Source: Streptomyces sp. SCSIO 30461
GTDB lineage: Bacteria; Actinomycetota; Actinomycetes; Streptomycetales; Streptomycetaceae
Reading direction: 5' to 3'
Assembly: GCF_037023745.1 (NCBI RefSeq)
Contig: NZ_CP146101.1
Coordinates: 1,364,001-1,428,000 of the forward strand
DNA: 64,000 nt
Shown: piece after piece, positions 52,828 through 61,706 of the stretch
Layout of the letters: each line of letters begins with the position of its first letter
How positions within the stretch are numbered: the first letter of the stretch is position 1
The notes under the pieces: generated by a model
Told to the model about the DNA's origin: nothing
What the model saw: the letters and a program-made list of their open reading frames with translations, nothing else
The model's database searches: none
Position numbers and translations under genes: made by a program

Positions 52828-53193
52828 CTAACTGCAGATGTGCTTGAAGGCACTTGCACCGGGCCGGGCACGGAACCTCACCTCATGCCCGGCATCGTCG
52901 GTAAAGACGGCCTCCGTCTCGGACTTCAAGGTCATCGTGCCGCGCTGGCTGGGGTTGTCCCACCCCTCGGGCGGGTTTCCCGAGCCATCGGAGAGCGGGG
53001 TCTCCGCTTCGAAGTACGTCGAGCCGATACGGGCCTCGTCGATTCCGCAATGCGTATAGAGGTCGAAGGGAATCGTCCGGCCGGACGGTGTCGCCCGGAC
53101 GGCGTCTGCGCCCTCGTCGGCCTGGGCACAGCCCGTGAGTACTCCAGCCGCGAGCGTGAGGGCGAAGATGATTTGTCCAGCTCTTTCAGTCAT
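52828..53193 (-). CDS. Small lipoprotein
   Basis: A 121-aa protein. The signal peptide (IIFALTLAAGVLTGC) has a lipobox LTGC, giving a Cys lipid anchor at residue 22. The mature part is small and beta-rich (TMTLKSETEAVFTDDAGHEV, RFRARPGASAFKHIC) with two further Cys, one near the centre (YTHCG) and one at the end, that may pair. The function is unknown. The IS4 element ends two bases from its stop codon, so any downstream gene of its operon has been separated. Confidence 0.75.
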   Translation of the reverse strand: MTERAGQIIFALTLAAGVLTGCAQADEGADAVRATPSGRTIPFDLYTHCGIDEARIGSTYFEAETPLSDGSGNPPEGWDNPSQRGTMTLKSETEAVFTDDAGHEVRFRARPGASAFKHICS

Positions 53194-53510
53194 GGCCTTT
53201 CGACGCTCAGCCCAAGTCGGCGGTTCCGCACCTTACGGTTGTGAGCCACGCGGAAGGTGTCGTGCAGCGACTCCCATCGGCTCGGCTGGTCTGACTGGCG
53301 ACGCCGCCATCAAGCCCGGTCCCGGGCCGGCCACTATCAGTGGTAGGCCGCTCAACAACAATCAAGATCACGATCTACAGCTGGAGGTGTGCCACGAACA
53401 CAGAGAGTGAGGTTGATGTAGGTAGAGACCCTGCTTGATGTGGTGCTGCACGGAAGATGAAGGCTTTGTGGCCCTTCGGCGTCGCCCCGCGGTGGGAGGT
53501 GTCAAACCAC
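53194..53510. other. Intergenic, with relic of a group II intron 5' end
   Basis: No gene is seen. From about 53445 the sequence AGATGAAGGCTTTGTGGCCC and then GCCCCGCGGTGGGAGG parallels the start of group II intron 2 (55056 onward: AGATGAAGGATTTGTGGCCC, GCCCTGCGGAGGGAGG). After taking out the ISAs1 element, similarity continues at 54981 (GAGCTGCGTTGGC against CATGCTGCGTTAGC). This is probably a truncated intron copy about 100 bases long. Confidence 0.6.
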
Positions 53511-53583
53511 CAGGGCCCCGGCGTGTGCCTGGCTCATCCCGGTTTGAGTTTGTTGATCGCGGTGGCGGGCCCCGGAAGCGGGT

Positions 53584-53647
53584 GAACACGGCACCTGTGG
53601 ATCATGGAAGTTCTCTAGGCTTCAAGATCCACGAAGGTGCCGTGTTC
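53584..53647 (+). repeat. Hairpin covering the ISAs1 transposase start
   Basis: GAACACGGCACC (53584-53595) pairs with GGTGCCGTGTTC (53636-53647), and GTGGATC (53597-53603) with GATCCAC (53626-53632). The GTG start at 53642 lies in the stem, so translation from read-through RNA would be masked. Confidence 0.75.
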
Positions 53648-54934
53648 GTTCCTCCATCATCCCCTGTCACTGCTCCCCTCTCTTCTCCGCCCCGCCTGGA
53701 GGCCCTCGTCTCAGGTGCCGTGCGGGACCAAGTCCGCAGCCTGGTCGCCGGGTTCGAGTCGGTCACCGACCCCCGAGGAGCCTGCGGGGTGCGCTACCGA
53801 CTCTCCTCCCTGCTGGCCCTGGTGGTCTGCGCGATGACACCGGCGGGCCACGACTCCATCACCGCGGCAGCGGAGTGGTGCCGACGTGCCACCCCCGAGG
53901 AACTGGCCGCCTTCGGCCTGCCCTACCACCCGCTCCTCGGCTGCTACCGGGTCCCAAGCGAGAAAACCCTGCGCACCGTCCTGGGGCGTCTGGATCCCGG
54001 CGAGATCAGCGCGGCCGGCTACGGCCACCTCCGGCCTGTGCTGTCCGCCCAGCCCCACCCGACACCGCTCATGCCCAACGGCGGCATCGAACGCGAACAG
54101 CGCCGCGCGCACCGGTCCGCCGTCCTCGCCGAACCGGTGCGCTCCCGACGCCGGGCCCTCGCAGTAGACGGCAAGTGCCTGCGCGGCGCACGCCGCCCAG
54201 ACGGCAGCCGGGTCTTCGTCCTCTCCGCCGTCCGGCACGGCGACGGCACCACCCTCGCCTCCCGCGAGATCAGCGCGAAGACCAACGAAATACCGGAGTT
54301 CCAACCCTTGCTCGACCAGATCGACGACGCCGACCTCGCCGGGGCCGTCGTCACCGCCGACGCCCTCCACGCCCAACGTGACCACGCCACCTACCTGCAC
54401 AAACGCGGCGCCCACTACCTGCTGACCATCAAGAACAACCAGCGGGGCCAGGCCCGTCAACTCCATGCCCTGCCCTGGAAGGACATCCCCGTGATCCACC
54501 GCGACGACGCGCGAGGGCACGGCCGCCACGAGCAGCGGATCGTCCAGGTCGTCACCGTCGCGGGCCTGCTCTTTCCGTACGCGGCCCAGGCCCTGCGTAT
54601 CAAGCGCCGTCGCCGTCTGTACAGCGCGAAGAAGTGGTCCAGCGAGACCGTCTACGCCATCACCGACCTGCCCGCCGAGGAAGCGAACGCAGCCGAGATC
54701 GCGTCCTGGGCTCGCGGGCACTGGACGGTGGAAAATACCGTCCACTGGTGTCGAGATGTCACCTTCAACGAGGACAAGTCCCAGGTCAGGACCCACAACG
54801 CGCCCGCCGTACTCGCTGCCCTCCGCGACCTGATCCGCAGCGCGCTCAAGCTCGCCGGCTACGTCAACATCGCCGCCGGACGACGAGCCCACACCGAGCG
54901 CCCCCGCGTCCTAGCCCTCTACGGCATCACATGA
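53642..54934 (+). CDS. ISAs1-family transposase
   Basis: A 430-aa DDE transposase with an N-terminal H-repeat domain (VTDPRGACGVRYRLSSLLAL). Catalytic positions are ALAVDGKCLRGARR (Asp), AVVTADALHAQRDHATYL (Asp) and WARGHWTVENTVHW (Glu). Its middle resembles the broken copy at the window start. GTG 53642 is chosen since similarity to the family begins near VTAPLSSPPRLEAL; the frame is open from 53435. The element around it is intact, so this copy may be active. Confidence 0.88.
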   Translation: MFVPPSSPVTAPLSSPPRLEALVSGAVRDQVRSLVAGFESVTDPRGACGVRYRLSSLLALVVCAMTPAGHDSITAAAEWCRRATPEELAAFGLPYHPLLGCYRVPSEKTLRTVLGRLDPGEISAAGYGHLRPVLSAQPHPTPLMPNGGIEREQRRAHRSAVLAEPVRSRRRALAVDGKCLRGARRPDGSRVFVLSAVRHGDGTTLASREISAKTNEIPEFQPLLDQIDDADLAGAVVTADALHAQRDHATYLHKRGAHYLLTIKNNQRGQARQLHALPWKDIPVIHRDDARGHGRHEQRIVQVVTVAGLLFPYAAQALRIKRRRRLYSAKKWSSETVYAITDLPAEEANAAEIASWARGHWTVENTVHWCRDVTFNEDKSQVRTHNAPAVLAALRDLIRSALKLAGYVNIAAGRRAHTERPRVLALYGIT

Positions 54935-56540
54935 TCAAACCGGACGATCCAGGCACTCGCCGGGGCCCTGGTCAAACCACCCCGAGCTGCGTTGGCTGAT
55001 TGTGTCCTGAACGTGAAAGGGAGCTGGTTGTAGGACGGTTTCTGGGATCGATGCTGTGCGAGAGATGAAGGATTTGTGGCCCTTCAGAGCCGCCCTGCGG
55101 AGGGAGGCTCTAAACTGCCTCATGCTGCGTTAGCCAAAGACTGTCGTGGTGAGCGATGAGGAAAAGGCGCCCAGGAGGCGTCAGGTAGGGATCGGGAAGA
55201 CGAGCGCAAGCGAATCGTTGCTGAAGCGTCGTTAAGCAGACAGATGACATCGAAACTGGGGTCTTCAGCTTACCCCGGGATGAGTCTGGCGGTTATCCGC
55301 TTACTGGCCAGGTGGTGTCCGGCGTGTAGACGACATGAGCCCGATCTGCCGCTCTCGCATGGAACAGGAGAAGGCGTGCCTCGATACGCCCCGCTCTCGG
55401 GTGGGGGAGAGGGAGTGTTCCAAGTGGCGGACACCGCAAGGGATCGAGTACCGATGCGGGGCGCGCTGACGGACCGGTTCGTAGTAGTGATGAAGCTCCT
55501 GTAATGGGAGTGGAGCGAAGGGGCCGGGTCATTCGTGACGTCGTTTATCTAGACAACCGGGAATCCCGGGAGGAACTATATGGACGCGTTGAAGTCATCA
55601 GGCAAGCCGTTTGAGATTTCGAAGCGGGAAGTCTGGGAGGCATATGAAGGAGTGAAAGCAAACAGAGGCGCACCCGGCGTGGACAGTCGGTCCATTGAGG
55701 ACTTCGAGAAGGATCTGAAGGGCAACCTTTACAAGATCTGGAACAGAATGTCGTCAGGAACGTACTTCCCTCCGCCGGTGCGTGCGGTGGAGATCCCCAA
55801 GTCGTCCCCCGGAGGCGGCGTGAGGATCTTGGGCGTGCCCACGGTGGCCGACAGAATCGCCCAGACCGTTGTGGCCAGGCATCTGATGGAACGGGTCGAA
55901 CCCGTTTTCCACGAAGATTCCTACGGCTATCGGCCTGGACGGTCGGCACTCGATGCGGTGGAACGCTGCCGTCAGCGTTGTTGGAAGAGGGACTGGGTGA
56001 TCGATCTCGATGTCCAGAAGTTCTTCGACAGCGTCCGGTGGGACCTCATCGTCAAAGCCGTGGAAGCGCACACCGATGCCCGTTGGGTAGTGCTGTAAGT
56101 GAAGCGGTGGCTCCAAGCTCCGCTTCAACTGCCTGATGGCACCTTGCAAGAGCGGAATCGTGGGACTCCCCAGGGATCAGCGGTTTCGCCCGTGCTGGCG
56201 AACCTGTTTCTCCACTATGCGTTCGACATGTGGCTCGCCCGTAAGTGGCCGGGTATCACGTTCGAGCGTTACGCCGACGATGCGGTCGTGCACTGCGTGT
56301 CGGAGCGTCAGGCCCGCGAAGTGCTGGCCTCGCTGATGGACAGGATGGAGGAGGTCGGGCTGCGCCTGCATCCCGACAAGAACAAGATCGTGTATTGCCG
56401 GGACGGAAAGCGCCGACGGCCCTTCGGGCTGGCGGAGTTCACCTTCCTTGGGTACACGTTTCGTGCACGTGAGAGCCGGAACAAGCACGGGCGGCGGTCC
56501 ACGGGCCTTGACCCCGCGGAGTGGACACCTGTTCGTGTTG

Positions 56541-57431
56541 TTATGCAGCGAGTGTCAGGGTAGCTGACTGCTGTTCGTAGACGTTCGGTGCCTTTTGTTC
56601 GTTCGCCGAGTGCCGTCGCCGGGTGTTGTAGCGGGTGGTCCAGCGGAAGACCGTCAGGCGGCAGTCGTGGGCTCCGTCGAAGCGGCGGGCGCCACGGAGC
56701 GTCTCGCGTTTGAGGGCGGCGTTGAACGACTCGGCGAGTGCGTTGTCCGCGCTCGTACCGATCGCGCCCATGGACTGCCGCACTCCCAACTCTGTGCAGA
56801 AATGGGCGAATTCGCGGGACGTGTACTGGGCTCCGTGATCGCTGTGGAAGACGGCGCCGGCCAGGCTGCCGCGGGTCGCTTCGGCGGCCCGGAGTGCGTC
56901 GGTGACGAGCGAGGTGCGCATGTGGTCGGCGAGCGACCAGCCCACCAGGCGGCGTGAGAAGCAGTCGATCACCGTCGCCAGATACAGGAACTCGCCGTCG
57001 CCCACCGGCAGGTAGGTGATGTCCCCGACGTACTTGGTGTTCGGCGCACTCGCGGTGAAGTCACGCCCCAGCAGGTCCGGCACTCGGGTGGCGGACGGCT
57101 CGGGCACCGTGGTGACCTGCCGCTTGCGCAGCCGCAGCCCGGCGATGCCGAACTTCCGCATGACCCGTCCGACGCGCTTGTGGTTCACCGGCTCGCCTTC
57201 GTCTCGGAGCTCGGCGGTGATGCGGGGGCGGCCGTAGGTGCCGTCCCATTCGGTGTGCACGGCCCTGATCCGCATCGCGAGCGCGGTATCGGCCCGCTCA
57301 CGCGCGGCACGGGCCTGGCGGCCCGCCCGCCACTTGTAGAAGCTGGAGCGGGCGACCTCCAGCACGTGACACAACCGCTTCACGCTCCAGGCGCGGTGGT
57401 GGTCCTCGATGAACTGGAAGCGGCTGGTCAC
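56541..57431 (-). CDS. IS3-family transposase OrfB
   Basis: A 296-aa rve-type DDE integrase domain protein: NTKYVGDITYLPVGDGE (Asp), GAVFHSDHGAQYTSREFAHF (Asp) and SADNALAESFNAALKRE (Glu). An N-terminal HTH_21 region (TYGRPRITAELRDEGEPVNH) precedes it. It overlaps OrfA by 4 bp. In many IS3 elements OrfA and OrfB are fused by -1 frameshift; here an ATGA-type overlap may allow coupled translation. The sequence appears complete. Confidence 0.88.
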   Translation of the reverse strand: MTSRFQFIEDHHRAWSVKRLCHVLEVARSSFYKWRAGRQARAARERADTALAMRIRAVHTEWDGTYGRPRITAELRDEGEPVNHKRVGRVMRKFGIAGLRLRKRQVTTVPEPSATRVPDLLGRDFTASAPNTKYVGDITYLPVGDGEFLYLATVIDCFSRRLVGWSLADHMRTSLVTDALRAAEATRGSLAGAVFHSDHGAQYTSREFAHFCTELGVRQSMGAIGTSADNALAESFNAALKRETLRGARRFDGAHDCRLTVFRWTTRYNTRRRHSANEQKAPNVYEQQSATLTLAA

Positions 57432-57772
57432 CAGGTCATCTCTTGTGCGAAAAACTTCGTCGCCTTGCGGAGAATGTCCCGTTCGGTGGCGAGTTTCTGC
57501 ATCTCCTTGCGGGCTGCCGCCAGCTCCCGGCGCAGGGCCTCGTTCTCGGCCTGAAGCTCCTCGGCCGTCGGCGGGGAATCCACCGTGCTCTTCTCCGTGC
57601 TCGTCGTGCTGCCCCCGCCGCGGCGGGCCCGTTCGGCCCGCACCCAGTTACGCAGCGTCTCGCGGCTGATCCCCAGATCTTTGCCGATGCCCTCGAAGGT
57701 GTGGCTCGGGTCCGACAGGTACAGCGCGACAGCGTCCGCCTTGAACTCGGGCGAGTAGACCTTCATCACCAT
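57428..57772 (-). CDS. IS3-family OrfA
   Basis: A 114-aa protein. A helix-turn-helix (KVYSPEFKADAVALYLSDPS, IGKDLGISRETLRNWVRAER) is followed by a leucine-zipper-like coiled coil (ELQAENEALRRELAAARKEM). It binds the element ends and dimerises with the transposase. It begins at the GTG/ATG pair near 57772 and overlaps OrfB. Confidence 0.88.
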   Translation of the reverse strand: MVMKVYSPEFKADAVALYLSDPSHTFEGIGKDLGISRETLRNWVRAERARRGGGSTTSTEKSTVDSPPTAEELQAENEALRRELAAARKEMQKLATERDILRKATKFFAQEMTW

Positions 57773-58330
57773 AAAAGATGCCTCCTACCCGGCCCCTGGC
57801 GGGGCCGGGCTCAGAGGTGTCCACCACTCGGGGACAGGTCCCCACGTCGTTCGAGCCGGCGATCAGCAAGGAAGCTCTGAAGAGGATCAGTGCGGAAGTC
57901 CGTAGTTGGCGACTTCATACCCGGTCCGATCTCTCCTTTGTCGAGCTTGCACGACGGATCAATCCGGCGGTGCGGGGCTGGATGCAGTATTTCGGTCGGT
58001 TCTACCGGTCGGCACTGAACCCCCTCCTGATGCGCATCAATGCCTACTTGGTGCGGTGGTTCCGTCAGAAATACAAGAAGCTCGCGGCGTTGCGGAAAGC
58101 GCTCCAGAAGATGTGGGAGATCGCCGACAGGTACCCCCGCATGTTCGCGCACTGGAGATGGCCCACAGTGGCGTCCGTGGCCTGGTGATCAGAGTGGCAA
58201 GAGCCGTGTAACGGGAGACTGTTACGCACGGATTCTGTGAGAGCCGAGGGGTGAGATTCCCCCGGGCGACCCGACTACTAACCACTACCCGGCGTCACCA
58301 CCGACTACGGGCCAGAGCCGCTCGTTTGAC

Positions 58331-59848
58331 GGGTCTTCGAATTTAGTGGGGGTGCGCCTGCCGTCGGCTCCGGCGGGTGGTCGCACAGCGTGAGCGTAGG
58401 CGCTGGTTGGCGCGGTTGCGGAAGCCGAAGGCGTTACGCGCTTCGAGCTTGATGAGGCGGTTGTTGCCTTCGGAGGCGGCGTTGGTGATGCCGGTGGTCA
58501 GGTAGGTCTCGATGCCGTCCCACCACTGCTCGATGGTCTCGGCGAGGGTGAGGAGTTCGTGCAGGTGGGCGTGGTCGGCGACGTGGGTGAAGAAGCGGTG
58601 GCGGGCGGCGGAGATCGCGGAGCGGTCGGGGGCGTGGTGGGTGCGGCTGACGGCCAGGCCGAGGAGGTCGCGCAGGAGTTCCTTGGCCTGCCAGGCCGCG
58701 TGGATCTGCCGGCCGTAGGTGCCCATGTACTCCAACTCGGTCTTCAGGAGGAGGCGTTGGTCTTCGGTGAGGTCTTCTTTGTTGCGGCGCAGGAGTTTGC
58801 GGACGGTGTAGATGCCGTCGCCCTTGCGGGCCCGGCGGCCGTGCTGCCGCCAGGTGAGGCGTCGGCGCAGGTCGGCGAGGTGGCGCTGGGCGAGTTGCAC
58901 GATGTGGAAGCAGTCGACGACCACGGTCGCGTGCGGCAGGGCACGGTGGACGGCGGCGCGGAAGGTGGAACACAGGTCGATGGCGACGTAGCGCACCTGT
59001 GCCCGCCAGGATGCGGGCTGGGAGCTGAGCCAGTCGGCGACCGAGGTGGCGTTGCGGCCTTCGACCTGCCCGAACAGTCCTTGCCCGCCGATCACGTCGA
59101 CGAAGCCGATGTGCCAGGCGTCCGCGACCAGTTCCCACTTCTGCGTGGCCGGGTTCTGGGCCCAGACCGGCTTGCCCCGCCGGGTCTCGTCGATCCCGAC
59201 CGCCTCGGTCGCGGGCGGCGTCTCGGGCAGGACCGTCGCGGCGTAGTCCTCGAAGCATCGCTGCACGATGGGCCAGCTCAAGGACAGGTCGCGGCCGGCC
59301 TGCACGACGGTGCGGGATCCGTCGCAGACCGCGGCCCCCGCCGCCCGGCGCAGGGCGGTGGTGGTGCGCATCCCGGCGGGCACCGCGTGGATCGCCTCGG
59401 TGAACGAGCCGCGCTCGCACGCGGGTTCGGCGCAGTACCAGCGTGCCTTGCGCCACCGGATACTCACAGGGCGTCCACCGCAGGGCAGGTGCCGGGGCCG
59501 GGTGGTGCGGTAGTCCTTCAGCCGGGTGGCGAAGACCCCGCACGAGGGGCAGGCCCGGGCGGAGTCCTCGCTCGTGACCACGTACACCGTCGAACCGCCC
59601 GCCCCGTCGTCCTTGACCTGCGTCACACTCACCCCCTCCAGCCCCAGAAGTCGCGTTGCCGCTTCGTTGATGCCGGTATCGTCGCTGTTCAAGCCCGTGG
59701 GGTTTCATGATCGGTTGCCTAGACAACAACCATGATCACGAAGGCCCGCGGGCTCCTTGCGTCCAGGGCGCCCGCACCCCAACCACCTCACACAGCGTGA
59801 CCGGCGAGCGCGCCCGTCACCGCCGCACCCCCCACTAAATTCGAAGAC
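58331..59848 (-). mobile_element. ISL3-family insertion sequence
   Basis: 1518 bp with near-perfect terminal inverted repeats beginning GGGTCTTCGAATTTAGTGGG at 58331 and its complement ending 59848. It is flanked by the 8-bp direct repeat CGTTTGAC (58323-58330 and 59849-59856), the duplication length of ISL3 elements. It lies about 50 bases past the end of intron 2. Confidence 0.92.
58343..59692 (-). CDS. ISL3-family transposase
   Basis: A 449-aa enzyme. It has an N-terminal zinc finger (ACPSCGVFATRLKDYRTTR, WYCAEPACERGSF), a helix-turn-helix, and the DDE domain with TEAVGIDETRRG (Asp), YVAIDLCSTFRAAV (Asp) and TNAASEGNNRLIKLEAR (Glu). Its stop codon lies inside the terminal inverted repeat. 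The start is unsure: TTG 59692 gives the expected NSDDTGINEAATRLL N-terminus. An imperfect hairpin (59692-59711 with 59735-59754) covers this region. Confidence 0.88.
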   Translation of the reverse strand: MNSDDTGINEAATRLLGLEGVSVTQVKDDGAGGSTVYVVTSEDSARACPSCGVFATRLKDYRTTRPRHLPCGGRPVSIRWRKARWYCAEPACERGSFTEAIHAVPAGMRTTTALRRAAGAAVCDGSRTVVQAGRDLSLSWPIVQRCFEDYAATVLPETPPATEAVGIDETRRGKPVWAQNPATQKWELVADAWHIGFVDVIGGQGLFGQVEGRNATSVADWLSSQPASWRAQVRYVAIDLCSTFRAAVHRALPHATVVVDCFHIVQLAQRHLADLRRRLTWRQHGRRARKGDGIYTVRKLLRRNKEDLTEDQRLLLKTELEYMGTYGRQIHAAWQAKELLRDLLGLAVSRTHHAPDRSAISAARHRFFTHVADHAHLHELLTLAETIEQWWDGIETYLTTGITNAASEGNNRLIKLEARNAFGFRNRANQRLRSRCATTRRSRRQAHPH

Positions 59849-59889
59849 CCCGTTTGACAGACCCCAGTCGGCACCGCTGACGCCGCTCG

Positions 59890-59922
59890 GATGCCCTCGC
59901 CACACGTCGTGGCGGGGGCATC
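59890..59922. terminator. Terminator hairpin
   Basis: GATGCCCTCGCCAC (59890-59903) pairs with GTGGCGGGGGCATC (59909-59922), 14 bp with one G-T pair and a 5-base loop. It lies just after the stop of the minus-strand SUKH-like gene. Confidence 0.8.
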
Positions 59923-59931
59923 GGGTCGGGT

Positions 59932-60465
59932 TCAACGGCAGAGCTTCATGATGGTGTCGTCGAAGTCGGGAAACTCTCGTGTGGCCTGGGTGATGATCGC
60001 CGCTGCCGACTCTCGGCGGTCCGGAGCGAATTGCTCCGCGATAGCCGCCAGGTCGCGATTGGCCTGGGGAGCCCAATCGGGCTCGGGCTCGTACGAGGTG
60101 GCTGCTTCCCACGGGCCGAAGCCGTCGGCCAGCAGCCACAGGAAGGCACCGAGGTCGCGAGCGACGATACCGGTCTCTCCTTCGGAGCCCAGAAAGACAA
60201 CGGGCTGCTCCACCAGTTCCCGACCGGGACGAACCAGCCAGAACGCTGCGTTCCCGCCGGTGCCGTCCTGGCCAAAAACGCGGAAGTCGTCGCCGTTCAG
60301 CTCGCCGTTGCCGGTCCACGCGCGGAACCACTCAGTGGTCTCATCGGCGGTCAGGAAGGACTCGTAGGGTTCGAAGTCGACACCATCCTCGCCAATGCAC
60401 TCGAGCCTGACTGCCATGGCAGCGGCGAGCGCGGCGGGGAACTGGCGATCTCCGTTCACGGTCAT
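59932..60465 (-). CDS. SMI1/KNR4 (SUKH)-like protein
   Basis: A 177-aa protein. The block FRVFGQDGTGGNAAFWLVRP, followed by QPVVFLGSEGETGIVARDLG and AFLWLLADGFGPWEA, follows the SUKH pattern with the G-x-D-G-x-G turn. Such proteins are mostly cytoplasmic antidotes to nuclease toxins. ATG 60465 is chosen because the frame upstream is unrelated. It is transcribed away from the next gene and ends at a terminator. No toxin is adjacent. Confidence 0.65.
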   Translation of the reverse strand: MTVNGDRQFPAALAAAMAVRLECIGEDGVDFEPYESFLTADETTEWFRAWTGNGELNGDDFRVFGQDGTGGNAAFWLVRPGRELVEQPVVFLGSEGETGIVARDLGAFLWLLADGFGPWEAATSYEPEPDWAPQANRDLAAIAEQFAPDRRESAAAIITQATREFPDFDDTIMKLCR

Positions 60466-60555
60466 GCGAACAGAGTAGCGATCGGCTTGGGTTGCCAAGC
60501 TGTTGATAGTGCTGGCGGATCTCCAGCCGAGGTACGCGTGGGGCATGCTGTCACG

Positions 60556-61059
60556 GTGAGTGAATCCTCAAACGAGTGGCAGGCTTGGTTGAACAGTCTG
60601 GACGCGCGTGGAAGGGCGGCAGCGGAGTCGCTGCGTGCCCGATTCGAAGCACTCGGCGCGGCCGATGGTGGCGACTGGGCCAAGTCGGAGATCTGTGAGG
60701 ACCTTCCACACCTCGCGCGGTTCATGCTGCTGCGAAGTCTGTGGCGCGGTCCGATCGGCGGTTGGGCCGATCCGGATGCCATCGATCAGCTTCCTGTTGC
60801 CCAGCGGCTCCTTGCTGCTGGGGCGAACAAGGAGGATCTCGTTCGCCTGGCGCGAGCGGTCGCCTATGAGGCAGTGTTCGCAACGCTCGACGAGCTCGAC
60901 ACCGGGAGTGAAGTGAACGTATCGGGCATCGATGTCGGCTGGCTCGTCATGGAGTCAGCCGAAGACGGCGCCCCGACTGGTCGAGCCCTCTCGGGCCTGC
61001 ACGAAGATCTCTTGGCCATGGACCCGAGTGGGCGCGATGGAGCGGACTTGTGGCAGTAG
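60556..61059 (+). CDS. Unknown 167-aa protein
   Basis: I do not recognise the family. It is helical and acidic ([60 protein letters not shown]) with no membrane segment or catalytic motif. It starts at GTG 60556; the long frame upstream to 60031 is antisense to the SUKH-like gene. Divergent from that gene across 90 bases and ended by a strong terminator, it has the size and setting of an immunity-type gene, but this is a guess. Confidence 0.55.
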   Translation: MSESSNEWQAWLNSLDARGRAAAESLRARFEALGAADGGDWAKSEICEDLPHLARFMLLRSLWRGPIGGWADPDAIDQLPVAQRLLAAGANKEDLVRLARAVAYEAVFATLDELDTGSEVNVSGIDVGWLVMESAEDGAPTGRALSGLHEDLLAMDPSGRDGADLWQ

Positions 61060-61085
61060 CCCTGGTGCAGGGCCCGCAGCGCACC

Positions 61086-61122
61086 CTGATGCCCTCGCTG
61101 CTCGTGGCAGCGAGGGCATCAG
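61086..61122. terminator. Bidirectional terminator hairpin
   Basis: CTGATGCCCTCGCTGC (61086-61101) and GCAGCGAGGGCATCAG (61107-61122) form a perfect 16-bp stem with a 5-base loop between convergent genes. Only its right arm is present at the left edge of copy A (39203-39216). Confidence 0.88.
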
Positions 61123-61125
61123 TCG

Positions 61126-61671
61126 TCAGGCGGCGCGGGCTGCGCGTAACTGCGCGACCCACCTCGTGACCTCGGTCAGGTGCTCGGGCTGTAGACCGAG
61201 GTGCGGGTCGGGCTGAATGAGGAGGGTCGACGTTCCCTTCGCAGTGCGTTCCACCGCCCATTCATGGTCGAGGCCGGTGAAGTCGTCGTCGATCCAGACG
61301 GCGGGGGCGTCGCCCAGCCATGCGTCGACGTGGTCGCGTTTCCAGAGGTAGCCGTTGGGGTGGCTGGTGGTGATCTGGGGACGCGGGAGATCGACGTACG
61401 GCAGGGTCGGAAGGCCGAGGAGCGGGCCGACAAGGGCGGTGGCGTCCTGCCGCCAACTGGTACACCAGGCCGGGGTGACCAGGCCGGTGCGGATCACGTC
61501 CATGAGCATGGGGCCGTGGGCAGGGTCGAGCCAGACGGTGACCGGGTTGTCGGCGCTCCGGCCGGTGGGGACGACGTCGTGGCGGGTGTGGGTGGCCGGG
61601 GTCGAGCCGTCCGCGTTGGGGAAAGGTATGAGGACGCCGTCGATGTCGAGGAGCAGGTAAGGCGGGCGCGT
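61126..61671 (-). CDS. HAD-superfamily protein, copy B, with ACG in place of ATG
   Basis: 181 residues nearly identical to the copy at 39220-39765 ([31 protein letters not shown]). The base sequence GGAGGAACCG keeps the ribosome site, but the start codon is ACG (61669-61671) instead of ATG. No other start in frame keeps motif I. It could be translated weakly from ACG or be silent. The open frame upstream (to 62307) is a shadow of the methyltransferase gene. Confidence 0.65.
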   Translation of the reverse strand, partial: TRPPYLLLDIDGVLIPFPNADGSTPATHTRHDVVPTGRSADNPVTVWLDPAHGPMLMDVIRTGLVTPAWCTSWRQDATALVGPLLGLPTLPYVDLPRPQITTSHPNGYLWKRDHVDAWLGDAPAVWIDDDFTGLDHEWAVERTAKGTSTLLIQPDPHLGLQPEHLTEVTRWVAQLRAARAA

Positions 61672-61706
61672 CGGTTCCTCCGGGGGAAGCCGGGGCGAAT
61701 GGCTGG

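Larger units (their letters stand above)
53511..54970 (+). mobile_element. Intact ISAs1-family insertion sequence
   Basis: 1460 bp with 22-bp terminal inverted repeats: CAGGGCCCCGGCGTGTGCCT at 53511 and the complement of CAGGGCCCCGGCGAGTGCCT ending at 54970, one mismatch. It is flanked by the 10-bp direct repeat GTCAAACCAC (53501-53510 and 54971-54980), a clear target duplication. The transposase is complete. It landed in the relic intron copy. Confidence 0.93.
56504..57841 (-). mobile_element. IS3-family insertion sequence in intron 2
   Basis: 1338 bp. The imperfect 26-bp ends are GGCCTTGACCCCGCGG...TGGACACC on the left and, as complement on the right, GGACCTGTCCCCGAGT...TGGACACC. The 5-bp direct repeat CCACG lies on both sides (56499-56503 and 57842-57846). 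It encodes OrfA and OrfB on the minus strand. Taking it out with one repeat restores the reverse transcriptase frame, which confirms the boundaries. Confidence 0.88.
55580..58188 (+). pseudogene. ltrA: Group II intron reverse transcriptase 2, broken twice
   Basis: The ATG follows GGGAGGA by 5 bases. RT blocks are NRGAPGVDSRS, VRILGVPTVADRIAQTV, SYGYRPGRSALDAV, WVIDLDVQKFFDSV, GTPQGSAVSPVLANLFLHY and ERYADDAVVHCV, then GFAEFTFLGYTF-like LAEFTFLGYTF. TAA at 56096-56098 stands where homologues have Tyr (WVVL-stop-VKRWL), a single-base TAC to TAA change. At 56504 an IS3 element interrupts; after it the frame resumes SFEPAISKEALKRI and PAVRGWMQYFGRFYR to a TGA at 58188. Removing the IS and one CCACG restores RRSTSFEPAISK in frame. 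Confidence 0.88.
55056..58280 (+). mobile_element. Group II intron 2, interrupted by IS3
   Basis: It begins GTGCGAGAGATGAAGG at 55056 (GUGYG) and contains a reverse transcriptase gene. It ends with domain V (GAGCCGTGTAACGGGAGACT at 58201, ...GTTACGCACGG) and domain VI near 58246-58280; the exact 3' end is uncertain by a few bases. An IS3 element of 1338 bp sits in the gene, and a nonsense codon precedes it. Without the IS the intron would be about 1.9 kb. It is of a different subgroup from intron 1. Confidence 0.8.

Noticed and set aside
53435..53641. Longer N-terminus of the ISAs1 transposase
   Set aside because: It would begin outside the terminal inverted repeat of the element (53511), in the relic intron; family similarity starts after 53642.
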